A program made the position numbers and the translations under genes. A stretch of DNA of 6,609 nucleotides from Actinomycetes bacterium (GTDB lineage: Bacteria; Actinomycetota; Acidimicrobiia; Acidimicrobiales; RAAP-2): the NCBI GenBank assembly GCA_021806055.1, contig JAJZYE010000059.1, positions 1 through 6,609 on the forward strand, in the 5' to 3' direction. Shown piece by piece: positions 1 through 5,585 of the stretch (position 1 is its first letter; each line of letters opens with the position of its first letter). Below the pieces are notes generated by a model. The model ran no database searches. It saw only the letters and a program-made list of their open reading frames with translations, and was not told the origin of the DNA.

Positions 1-75
1 GGCGGAATTGGCAGACGCGCTGGGTTTAGGTCCCAGTTCTTCGGAGTGTGGGTTCGAGTCCCTCCGCCCGCACCA
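1..75 (+). tRNA. tRNA-Leu (anticodon UAG), 5' end truncated by window edge
   Basis: This decodes CUA and related leucine codons. The sequence starts in the D-arm; the missing 5' part should be the 7-nt acceptor strand (predicted GCGGGCG from the 3' strand at 65-71) plus U8. The anticodon stem CTGGG (20-24) pairs with CCCAG (32-36), and the 7-nt loop at 25-31 carries TAG at 27-29. A short class II variable arm at 37-46 closes on a UUCG tetraloop, as expected for tRNA-Leu. The T-loop TTCGAGT is at 53-59, the discriminator A is at 72 and an encoded CCA is at 73-75. The T-stem 48-52/60-64 has one U-U mismatch (49/63). No U-run terminator follows; a 13-bp tandem repeat starts at the CCA itself. 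Confidence 0.93.
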
Positions 76-176
76 CCAGAGCGCGCCACCAGAGCGCGCC
101 ACCAGAGCGCGCCACCAGAGCGCGCCACCAGAGCGCGCCACCAGAGCGCGCCACCAGAGCGCGCCACCAGGTCGCG
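73..176 (+). repeat. 13-bp tandem repeat array beginning at the tRNA CCA end
   Basis: The unit CCACCAGAGCGCG occurs seven times without a single difference (73-85, 86-98, 99-111, 112-124, 125-137, 138-150, 151-163). An eighth copy at 164-176 differs at two positions. The first copy uses the CCA of the tRNA as its first three bases. The perfect units contain no T on this strand. Each junction makes the self-complementary hexamer GCGCGC (81-86, then every 13 bp to 159-164), separated by CACCAGA, so neighbouring copies can pair into 6-bp stems with 7-nt loops. There are no spacers, so it is not CRISPR. The reading frames that cross it are by-products of its periodicity. Confidence 0.95.
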
Positions 177-194
177 GCACCGGTCGGCGCCGCG
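173..194 (+). other. GC-only hairpin downstream of the repeat array
   Basis: CGCGGC (173-178) is complementary to GCCGCG (189-194) with a 10-nt loop. No T-run follows, so it is not a canonical intrinsic terminator. It is the only distinct stem after the repeat array and before the candidate helicase promoter, so it could mark the 3' end of the tRNA transcript. That role is inference, and a 6-bp stem is expected by chance at some rate in DNA this GC-rich. Confidence 0.2.
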
Positions 195-200
195 TGGGGA

Positions 201-227
201 TTGGCCCCGTGGTGGTCCTGCTAAGAT
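201..227 (+). promoter_or_regulatory. Candidate promoter for the helicase–fkbp unit (extended -10)
   Basis: TAAGAT at 222-227 matches four of six -10 consensus positions, including the key first two and the last. It is preceded by TG one base upstream (219-220), giving an extended -10 of the form TGnTAAGAT. A weak -35-like TTGGCC lies at 201-206, with a short 15-nt spacer. Transcription would start near 234 and leave a leader of about 80 nt before the helicase ATG. The call rests on motif resemblance only. Confidence 0.4.
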
Positions 228-238
228 GGCCTCTCGTG

Positions 239-303
239 TCACCGCACCTCGCGGTGGAGACCGATTCGACTGTGACGTTTCGAGTTGGACTCACCTCAAC
301 TCG
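239..303 (+). promoter_or_regulatory. Structured leader with two hairpins ahead of the helicase
   Basis: Hairpin I pairs CACCGC (240-245) with GCGGTG (251-256) over a 5-nt loop, plus a closing U-G pair at 239/257. Hairpin II pairs CGAGTTG (281-287) perfectly with CAACTCG (297-303) over a 9-nt loop. It ends one base before the Shine-Dalgarno AGGAG (305-309). Both loops or loop edges contain CACCTC. A stem so close to the ribosome site of a cold-shock-domain protein could tune translation, or hairpin II could be an inverted-repeat protein-binding site in DNA. Neither role is shown by sequence alone. Confidence 0.35.
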
Positions 304-313
304 TAGGAGCCAT

Positions 314-1912
314 ATGTCCCCGTCCTTTGCCGAACTCGGCGTGCCCACCCACCTCGTCGAGCGCCTCCGCGCGCGCGACATCACCGAAGCCTTCCCCATC
401 CAGACGGCCGCGCTGCCCGACGCGCTGGCGGGCCGTGACGTCGTCGGAAAGGCCGCCACCGGCTCGGGCAAGACGCTCGCCTTCGGGCTCCCCCTCCTAG
501 CCCGCCTGACCACGGCGCGCCCCCGCAAGCCCACCGCGCTGATCCTCGTGCCGACCCGCGAGTTGGCCGCCCAGGTACAGCGAGAGTTGGCCCAGCTGAC
601 CAGCGACCGTGGCCGGCGCATCATCTGCATCTACGGCGGCACCTCGTACAACGTGGCGCGCAAGGCCCTCAACTACGGCGTCGACGTCGTCGTCGCCTGC
701 CCCGGACGCCTCGAGGACATGTTGGCCCAGGGAGCCCTCGACCTCGGTGCCACGACGACCGTGGTGGTCGATGAGGCCGATCGCATGGCCGACATGGGGT
801 TTCTCCCCGCGGTGCGGCGCATCGTCGCGACCACGAATCCGACGCGCCACGTCATGCTCTTCTCCGCCACGATGGGCCCCGACGTGGCGTCCCTCGTGCG
901 CGAGTTCACCGACGACGCCGCCATCCACGACGTCGTGGGCGACGAGTCACCCAGTGATGTCGACCACTTCTTCTGGCAGGTCACCCGTGAGGAGCGCCCC
1001 CAGGTGAGCGCCGCCATCGTGGAGCGCTACGAGCGCGCCCTGATCTTCACGCGCACCAAGCACGGGGCCGACCGCCTGGTGCGTCAGTTGGGTGAGCGCG
1101 GCATCTCCGCGGTCGCCCTGCACGGTGATCGCACCCAGGCCCAACGCGAGCGCGCCCTGCGCCAGGTGCAGGGTGGGCAAGTCCGCGCCCTCGTGGCGAC
1201 CGACGTCGCCGCGCGCGGTATCCACATTGACCTGTTGCCCGTCGTGGTGCACTACGACCCGCCCACCCAGACCACCGACTACCTCCACCGTTCCGGACGC
1301 ACCGGGCGCGCGGGCGCAACCGGCGTGGTCATCTCACTGGTGAGCGACGACGTAGTCGGTCCCGTGCGACGGCTCCAGCGCACACTCGGACTCCCCACGT
1401 CAATCGAGCCGCCCGACAGTGCGCCCCCGATGCGACTCGGCGCCGTAGATGACGCCGCCGCGACCGAGCGCCTCGACGACCGTCCCCGCACGCGTGCGAC
1501 GACGACTCGCGCGACGAGTCCCCGCACGGGCACACCCGCGCGCGCGGCGGGCCGCCGACCGGCACCCTCGACGCGACCGCGTGACGAGGCGCCCCGTCAC
1601 GACCGCGCCGCCAGTCCGCGCACGCCACGTACCAACCGGCCTGATCGCACACTCCACTCCGCCGGCCCCACTCGCGGCGCCGTACCCGCCGGAACGTCGG
1701 GCCACGCGGTCGTCAGCTTCTTCAATGACGCCAAGGGCTTCGGCTTCGCCACCGACGAACGGGGCGACGACCTCTTCATCCACTTCTCGAGCATCGTGGG
1801 CGACGGCTTCAAGTCCCTCACCCAAGGTCAGCGCATCAGCTTCGACGAGGCACAAGGGCCCAAGGGTCGCGAGGCTCGTAACGTGCGGGCCCTCGGCGCG
1901 GGACGCCGCTAG
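314..1912 (+). CDS. DEAD-box ATP-dependent RNA helicase with C-terminal cold-shock domain
   Basis: The product is an RNA helicase of 532 residues that should unwind or remodel RNA in the cytoplasm. The start at ATG 314 is supported by AGGAG at 305-309 and by homology beginning at the Q-motif region; the open frame extends upstream only because it runs through the tRNA and repeat. All core motifs are present: Q motif ending PIQ (28-30), motif I ATGSGKT (48-54), Ia PTRELA (80-85), Ib as CPGR (129-132; TPGR is usual), II DEAD (153-156), III SAT (184-186), IV around 242-248, V ATDVAARG (295-302) and VI HRSGRTGR (325-332). Residues 366-462 form a linker rich in R, P, T and A, probably disordered and RNA-binding. 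Residues 463-528 are a cold-shock domain with RNP1 KGFGFA (474-479) and RNP2 FIHFS (488-492). The core resembles RhlE-type helicases. It likely shares a transcript with the FKBP gene 2 nt downstream. Confidence 0.95.
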   Translation: MSPSFAELGVPTHLVERLRARDITEAFPIQTAALPDALAGRDVVGKAATGSGKTLAFGLPLLARLTTARPRKPTALILVPTRELAAQVQRELAQLTSDRGRRIICIYGGTSYNVARKALNYGVDVVVACPGRLEDMLAQGALDLGATTTVVVDEADRMADMGFLPAVRRIVATTNPTRHVMLFSATMGPDVASLVREFTDDAAIHDVVGDESPSDVDHFFWQVTREERPQVSAAIVERYERALIFTRTKHGADRLVRQLGERGISAVALHGDRTQAQRERALRQVQGGQVRALVATDVAARGIHIDLLPVVVHYDPPTQTTDYLHRSGRTGRAGATGVVISLVSDDVVGPVRRLQRTLGLPTSIEPPDSAPPMRLGAVDDAAATERLDDRPRTRATTTRATSPRTGTPARAAGRRPAPSTRPRDEAPRHDRAASPRTPRTNRPDRTLHSAGPTRGAVPAGTSGHAVVSFFNDAKGFGFATDERGDDLFIHFSSIVGDGFKSLTQGQRISFDEAQGPKGREARNVRALGAGRR

Positions 1913-1914
1913 GG

Positions 1915-2292
1915 ATGGCCGCATCCGACAAGCCCCTAGTGGAGCCCCACGAAGGGGCCGCTCCCGCTGACCTAGTGATCGAGGATCTCGTGGTCGGCGA
2001 CGGTGACGTCGCCGACACGGGGCGTCAGGCGATCGTGCACTACGTCGGAGTCAGCGCATCGAGTGGCGAGGAGTTCGACTCGTCCTGGGACCGGGGTGAC
2101 ACGTTTAGTTTCGCGCTCGGGGCCGGGACCGTCATCGCGGGATGGGATCGTGGCGTCGTAGGCATGCGAGTCGGGGGACGACGCCGACTCGTCATCCCGC
2201 CGCACCTCGGCTACGGCGACCGGGGGGCCGGTGGCGTCATCGCCCCGGGCGAGACCCTGATCTTCGTCGTCGACCTCGTCGCCCTGCGCTGA
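1915..2292 (+). CDS. FKBP-type peptidyl-prolyl cis-trans isomerase
   Basis: This 125-residue, single-domain FKBP should catalyse cis-trans isomerisation of X-Pro bonds during protein folding. There is no signal peptide or lipobox, so it is probably cytoplasmic. The FKBP fold spans about residues 18-125: VHYVG (41-45), FDSS (54-57), the VIAGWD segment (73-78) with the pocket Trp77, GMRVGGRR (83-90), IPPHLGYG (94-101) with Tyr100, and Phe117. These match the ligand-pocket residues of classical FKBPs (Tyr, Phe, Asp, Val-Ile, Trp, Tyr, Phe), so it should be active. The usual IPP before the last strand reads IAP (109-111), a small change. ATG 1915 lies 2 nt after the helicase stop, so translational coupling is likely; the ribosome site is weak. 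The gene ends head-on against the LON-domain gene with no spacer. Confidence 0.95.
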   Translation: MAASDKPLVEPHEGAAPADLVIEDLVVGDGDVADTGRQAIVHYVGVSASSGEEFDSSWDRGDTFSFALGAGTVIAGWDRGVVGMRVGGRRRLVIPPHLGYGDRGAGGVIAPGETLIFVVDLVALR

Positions 2293-2298
2293 TCAGCG
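2287..2298. other. 12-bp palindrome containing both convergent stop codons
   Basis: CGCTGATCAGCG is a perfect palindrome centred exactly on the boundary between the fkbp stop (TGA, 2290-2292) and the LON-gene stop (TGA on the minus strand, 2293-2295). Both proteins end in Arg (CGC) followed by TGA, and this alone produces the symmetry. There is no loop and no T-run, so it is not an obvious terminator. No bases are left between the two genes for one. Confidence 0.9.
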
Positions 2299-2925
2299 AG
2301 GCGTGGCGTCCAGCGCGAGCATGCGCTGATAGTCGCCGTATCGCTCGCAACAGATCTCGTTGACCAGCGCGAGACGCTGGTTGGGGTCGCGCAGTGACAG
2401 CACCTTAAACTGGTCGAAGGTTGACATCGGCGTCAGCGCGCACAACTGCCACGTCCGCACGAGCGGATCGGCGGCCATCACGCAGTTGGACTGCAGACAC
2501 TCGTCCGCGTGCACCTCGCTCTGCAGCGCGCGCAGCGCGCGCACCGCCGCCGCCGTCGAGCGCAGCAGCGCCTCGTCCACGGCCGTGTCGTCACAGGGGC
2601 GCTCGCGTACCATCGCCCGAGGGTAGGGCGCGTCATCCAGCCAGTGGGTGATCTCGAGGCACTCGCGTCCCTCGACCATCAAGAGAGTCTGGCCGCGAGC
2701 CGTGCTCGAGCGACCGACAATCTGCAGCATCGTGCCCACCGAGTGACGCTGGTCACCGCCACCCACTTCGCAACCCCTCGCGATCAGGCACGTGGCGAAG
2801 CGTTGTCCGCTATCGAGGTCGTCGAGCAACTGCTGGTAGCGCTCCTCGAAGACCACTAATCCCACGACCTGATGCGGAAACACCACCATCCCGAGCGGGA
2901 ACATCGGCACTTCGCGGTCGCTCAC
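2293..2925 (-). CDS. Stand-alone LON substrate-binding (LON N-terminal) domain protein
   Basis: This 210-residue protein matches the N-terminal substrate-recognition domain of Lon protease but has neither the AAA+ nor the Ser-Lys protease part. The hallmark N-terminus VPMFPLGMVVFPH (6-18) is followed by FEERY (26-30), then GRECLEI (86-92) near the end of the PUA-like β-domain. A helical C-terminal half includes WQLCALTP (159-166) and LRDPNQRLALVNEI (178-191). Single-domain members are common in actinobacteria and their role is poorly defined; binding of unfolded or specific proteins is inferred. Nine cysteines (46, 52, 89, 111, 143, 148, 162, 192, 193) are far more than in its neighbours. The start is taken as GTG 2925; ATG at residue 8 is an alternative. 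It lies 32 nt after rdgB and is the last gene of the minus-strand cluster. Confidence 0.88.
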   Translation of the reverse strand: MSDREVPMFPLGMVVFPHQVVGLVVFEERYQQLLDDLDSGQRFATCLIARGCEVGGGDQRHSVGTMLQIVGRSSTARGQTLLMVEGRECLEITHWLDDAPYPRAMVRERPCDDTAVDEALLRSTAAAVRALRALQSEVHADECLQSNCVMAADPLVRTWQLCALTPMSTFDQFKVLSLRDPNQRLALVNEICCERYGDYQRMLALDATPR

Positions 2926-2957
2926 GACGCCAGCCTACGGGTGGCGACGCGCTCGCG

Positions 2958-3545
2958 CTACGAGATGCGCAGGGCCGCGACCAGGTTGCGCACCGCACGC
3001 GACCGGTGCGAGATCGCGTTCTTCTCCTCCGGGGCCATCTGGGCGAGCGTTCGCCCGCCCGAGCCGAGTGGCACGAAAACGGAGTCGTATCCGAAACCGT
3101 GGCTGCCGCGCGGGTAGTGATCGATGGTCCCCTCGAGCTCGCCGCGCACCACGATCGAGGATCCGTCGGGGTAGGCCACCGCGATCACCGTGGCGAATCG
3201 CGCACCACGCTCGTCGAGGTCCACGTTCACCAACTCGCTCAACAACCGCTCGACGTTGTCGGCGTCACTCGCCCCCTCCCCCGCGTAGCGGGCACTGCGC
3301 ACGCCCGGTCGGCCCTCGAGCACGTCCACGAAGAGCCCCGTGTCGTCGGCGAGGGCGGCGAACCCCGTCGCCTCGACGAGCGCCCACGCCTTGAGCAGGG
3401 CGTTGCCCTCGAGGGTGTCGCTGGTCTCGTCGACCTCGGGCACGTCGCGCGGGCGAGCCAGCACCGTCACACCGAGGTCCTCGAGCACCGCCCGCAGTTC
3501 GACGGCCTTGTGGGGATTGGCCGTCGCCAGAACGAACGTGCTCAC
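2958..3545 (-). CDS. rdgB: XTP/dITP pyrophosphatase (non-canonical purine NTPase, RdgB/HAM1 family)
   Basis: The enzyme hydrolyses dITP, ITP and XTP to monophosphates plus pyrophosphate, keeping deaminated purines out of DNA and RNA. It has 195 residues, normal for the family. Signatures are [12 protein letters not shown] (6-17), the acidic EGNALLKA segment (46-53), ADDTGLFVD (66-74) with the likely catalytic Asp68, [10 protein letters not shown] (80-89), HGFGYDSVF (149-157) and SHRSRA (179-184). DTGL replaces the more usual DSGL, a conservative change. The start is GTG 3545, which overlaps the rph stop in GTGA (4 bp). The Shine-Dalgarno is weak, so initiation probably depends on coupling to rph. 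The rph–rdgB pair is also adjacent in mycobacteria (Rv1340–Rv1341). Confidence 0.96.
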   Translation of the reverse strand: MSTFVLATANPHKAVELRAVLEDLGVTVLARPRDVPEVDETSDTLEGNALLKAWALVEATGFAALADDTGLFVDVLEGRPGVRSARYAGEGASDADNVERLLSELVNVDLDERGARFATVIAVAYPDGSSIVVRGELEGTIDHYPRGSHGFGYDSVFVPLGSGGRTLAQMAPEEKNAISHRSRAVRNLVAALRIS

Positions 3546-4285
3546 CGTCTCGCGGGCGGCGCCACCGCCAGGACCGCCCGCTGGGCCTCGTGGATGCGCG
3601 CGATACCCGCCGCGGCCAGGTCGAGGAGTCGGTCGAGCTGCGCGCGGGTGAAGGCCGCGTGCTCCGCCGTGCCCTGGACCTCGACGAAGTCCCCGCGTCC
3701 CGTCATCACCACGTTCATATCGGTGTCGGCCCGCGAGTCCTCCTCGTAGGGCAGGTCCAGCATCGCGACGCCGTCCACCAAGCCCACGGACACCGCGCCG
3801 ACCAGGTCCACCAGCGCGTGCTCGGTGAGCCGACCCGCCTGGACGAGACGCGTCACGGCGTCGTGCAGCGCGACGTAGCCACCGCAGATGGCCGCCGTGC
3901 GCGTACCCCCGTCGGCCTGCAGAACGTCGCAGTCGACGGTGATCTGCAGGTCAGCCATCGCCTCGAGTCGCGTCACCGCGCGCAGCGAACGCCCGATGAG
4001 CCGCTGGATCTCCTGCGTGCGGCCCGACTGCTTTCCCCGCGCGGCCTCGCGATGGGCGCGATCGCTGGTCGAGCCCGGCAACATGGAGTACTCGGCGGTG
4101 ACCCAGCCACGGCCCGATCCGCGCAACCAGCGCGGCACATCGGACTCGACCGACGCCGTGCACAGGACACGCGTACGCCCCACGCTCACCAGCACCGATC
4201 CATCGGCCATCTCGGTGAAGTCGCGCTCGAAGCGCAGGTCCCGAGCCTGCTCGGGCGTTCGTCCGTCGGCGCGCGTGGTCGTCAT
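3542..4285 (-). CDS. rph: Ribonuclease PH
   Basis: This phosphorolytic 3'-to-5' exoribonuclease trims tRNA precursors and other RNAs and normally acts as a hexameric ring. It has 247 residues, close to family length. Motifs are RADGR (5-9), [18 protein letters not shown] (29-46), [11 protein letters not shown] (60-70), [18 protein letters not shown] (87-104), the phosphate-binding region [14 protein letters not shown] (119-132) and the metal/catalytic acidic stretch [15 protein letters not shown] (177-191). ATG 4285 is chosen because it has AAGGAG 5 nt upstream and places RADGR at the N-terminus as in relatives. The frame is open further upstream, but that part is the shadow of cysM. It starts 53 nt after cysM and overlaps rdgB by 4 bp. 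Confidence 0.96.
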   Translation of the reverse strand: MTTTRADGRTPEQARDLRFERDFTEMADGSVLVSVGRTRVLCTASVESDVPRWLRGSGRGWVTAEYSMLPGSTSDRAHREAARGKQSGRTQEIQRLIGRSLRAVTRLEAMADLQITVDCDVLQADGGTRTAAICGGYVALHDAVTRLVQAGRLTEHALVDLVGAVSVGLVDGVAMLDLPYEEDSRADTDMNVVMTGRGDFVEVQGTAEHAAFTRAQLDRLLDLAAAGIARIHEAQRAVLAVAPPARR

Positions 4286-4315
4286 AGGTGCTCCTTGGTC
4301 GGATCCACCGTAGCG

Positions 4316-4340
4316 GACGGTCGCGCGACGATCGACCGTC
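4316..4340 (-). other. Hairpin immediately after the cysM stop codon
   Basis: An 8-bp perfect inverted repeat (4316-4323 with 4333-4340, 9-nt loop) starts within the cysM stop codon and lies in the 53-nt gap before rph. No T-run follows on the minus strand, so it is not a classical terminator. It could stabilise the 3' end of a processed upstream mRNA or reduce read-through into rph. The structure is seen; the function is inferred. Confidence 0.35.
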
Positions 4341-5304
4341 AGAAGTAGATGATCCGCCGGGCGCGCTCGACGACGGTATCCACGTCGTCGCTCCACGCTC
4401 CCGTCGACAGGTACTTCCAGCCGTCGTCGCTGGCGATGGTGACGATGGTGGCGCTCTGGTCGTCGGGGATCTCCAACGCGCACTTGATCGCGCCGGCCAT
4501 CGTGGCACCGGCGGACAATCCTACGAACAGCCCCACGTCGGTGAGACGCCGCGTCCACTCGATGGAGTCGCGCGGACGCACCACCACCTTGCGGTCGAGC
4601 AGTGCCGCTCCGCCCTGATCCAAGAAGATCGGTGGGATGTACCCATCGTCGAGGCTGCGAAGACCGTCCACCAGCTCCCCGCTCGGCGGCTCCACCGCCC
4701 ACACCTGCACCCCGGGCCGGTGCTCCTTCAGGTAGTGGCCCACCCCCATGAGGGTGCCCGACGTGCCCAGCCCGGCCACGAAGTGGGTCACCTCGGGCAC
4801 GTCGGCCAGAATCTCGGGGCCGGTGGTGGCGTAGTGTGCGGCCGGGTTCGCCGGGTTCGCGTACTGGTAGAGGAAGACCCACTCGGGGTGCTCGTCCGCC
4901 AGGCGACGCGCCAGGCGCACCGCACCGTTGGACCCCTCCTCACCGGGCGAGTCGATGATGTGCGCACCCCAGGCCGTCAGGAGTTGGCGGCGCTCCGGCG
5001 ACACATTGGTGGGCAGCACCACCGTCAGCTCGTAGCCGCGCAGGCGACAGACCATGGCCAAGGCGATGCCGGTGTTGCCCGAGGACGGCTCGATCAGAGT
5101 CTGGCCCCGACGACCGCGCACCAGGCGGCCGTCGCGCTCGGCCGCGTCCACCAACGACAACGCCACACGATCCTTCACGGAGCCCGCGGGATTGCGACCC
5201 TCGAGCTTGGTGAGAATGGTGACGTTGGGCTTGGGTGACAGGGCGCTCACGTCGACGATCGGCGTTGATCCGATCAAGTCGAGCACCGAGGCGTAGCGCG
5301 TCAC
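4339..5304 (-). CDS. cysM: CysO-dependent cysteine synthase (CysM type, PLP enzyme)
   Basis: This is a fold-type II PLP enzyme that makes cysteine. In M. tuberculosis CysM uses O-phosphoserine and the thiocarboxylate of CysO rather than free sulfide. The 321 residues begin MTRY, as in the mycobacterial enzyme, which supports the GTG start at 5304. PLP lysine is Lys44 in GSVKDR (41-46), the substrate loop is PSSGNTG (73-79), the phosphate-binding glycine loop is GLGTSGT (178-184), and GWKYLSTGA lies near the C-terminus. YQYANPAN (146-153) and HFVAGLGT also match CysM. Arg216 lies in the region where the mycobacterial enzyme has its phosphoserine-binding arginine, but exact alignment was not possible. 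The last residues (RIIYF) differ from the mycobacterial tail that covers the active site. It overlaps cysO by GTGA, and its Shine-Dalgarno lies inside cysO. Confidence 0.93.
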   Translation of the reverse strand: MTRYASVLDLIGSTPIVDVSALSPKPNVTILTKLEGRNPAGSVKDRVALSLVDAAERDGRLVRGRRGQTLIEPSSGNTGIALAMVCRLRGYELTVVLPTNVSPERRQLLTAWGAHIIDSPGEEGSNGAVRLARRLADEHPEWVFLYQYANPANPAAHYATTGPEILADVPEVTHFVAGLGTSGTLMGVGHYLKEHRPGVQVWAVEPPSGELVDGLRSLDDGYIPPIFLDQGGAALLDRKVVVRPRDSIEWTRRLTDVGLFVGLSAGATMAGAIKCALEIPDDQSATIVTIASDDGWKYLSTGAWSDDVDTVVERARRIIYF

Positions 5305-5585
5305 CCGTGGGCTCCGCCGGCGACGGCCGGCAACAGCGTGATCTCGTCGGCGTCACCGACGGGAGCGTCCACGCCACCGAGGTAGCGCACGTCGTCGTCG
5401 TTCACGTAGACGTTGAGGAAACGGTGGAGCGTACCGTCGTCGTTGAGCAACTGGCCGCGCATCGCGGGGTACGTGGTGGTCAGAGAGACCAGTACCTCGC
5501 CAATGGTCGCGCCCTCAACCGCGAGAGTCGTCACACCGCCCGCCGCCGGTCGCAGAACCGTGGGAAGTCGTACGGTCGCCGCCAT
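5301..5585 (-). CDS. cysO: Sulfur-carrier protein CysO (ubiquitin-like ThiS/MoaD family)
   Basis: This is a small β-grasp protein of 94 residues that carries sulfur as a C-terminal thiocarboxylate for cysteine synthesis; activation in mycobacteria is by MoeZ, which is not in this window. It resembles mycobacterial CysO throughout: VRLPTVLRP (5-13), LHRFLNVYVNDDDVRYLGG (53-71) and DEITLLPAVAGG (80-91). The start ATG 5585 has AAGGAG 4 nt upstream. The functional diglycine is Gly90-Gly91, but three more residues (Ala-His-Gly) follow, whereas the mycobacterial protein ends at GG. For the known chemistry the tail would have to be removed first; the JAMM peptidase Mec of the same cluster is the obvious candidate. 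The protein contains no cysteine. Confidence 0.93.
   Translation of the reverse strand: MAATVRLPTVLRPAAGGVTTLAVEGATIGEVLVSLTTTYPAMRGQLLNDDGTLHRFLNVYVNDDDVRYLGGVDAPVGDADEITLLPAVAGGAHG
5312..5315 (-). promoter_or_regulatory. cysM Shine-Dalgarno embedded in the last codons of cysO
   Basis: On the minus strand GGAG lies 7 nt before the cysM GTG. The same bases are part of the codons for the CysO diglycine (GGC GGA) and the following Ala. Together with the 4-bp GTGA overlap, this indicates translational coupling of sulfur carrier and enzyme. Confidence 0.75.

Noticed and set aside
73..176. CRISPR-like array
   Set aside because: Units are 13 bp and directly abutting with no spacers, and no cas genes are present; it is a simple tandem repeat.
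8..313. Upstream extension of the helicase reading frame, and an overlapping second-frame ORF, through the tRNA and repeat
   Set aside because: The open frame exists because the 13-bp repeat contains no stop in that phase. The helicase homology and Shine-Dalgarno place the start at 314.
2509..2859. Plus-strand ORF antisense to the LON-domain gene
   Set aside because: Arg/Ala/His-rich shadow with no motif, while the minus strand carries the LON signature.
3006..3749. Plus-strand ORF antisense to rdgB and rph (247 residues)
   Set aside because: Shadow frame with no family resemblance, opposite two unmistakable enzymes.
4286..4882. N-terminal extension of the rph frame into cysM (a 446-residue reading)
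   Set aside because: The upstream part is low-complexity translation of the cysM shadow frame. RNase PH homology begins at about residue 5 of the 4285 start, which has its own AAGGAG.
4288..5238. Long plus-strand ORF antisense to cysM (316 residues)
   Set aside because: It is His/Arg/Gly-rich shadow translation of a high-GC gene, with no recognisable domain; the minus-strand frame is clearly CysM.
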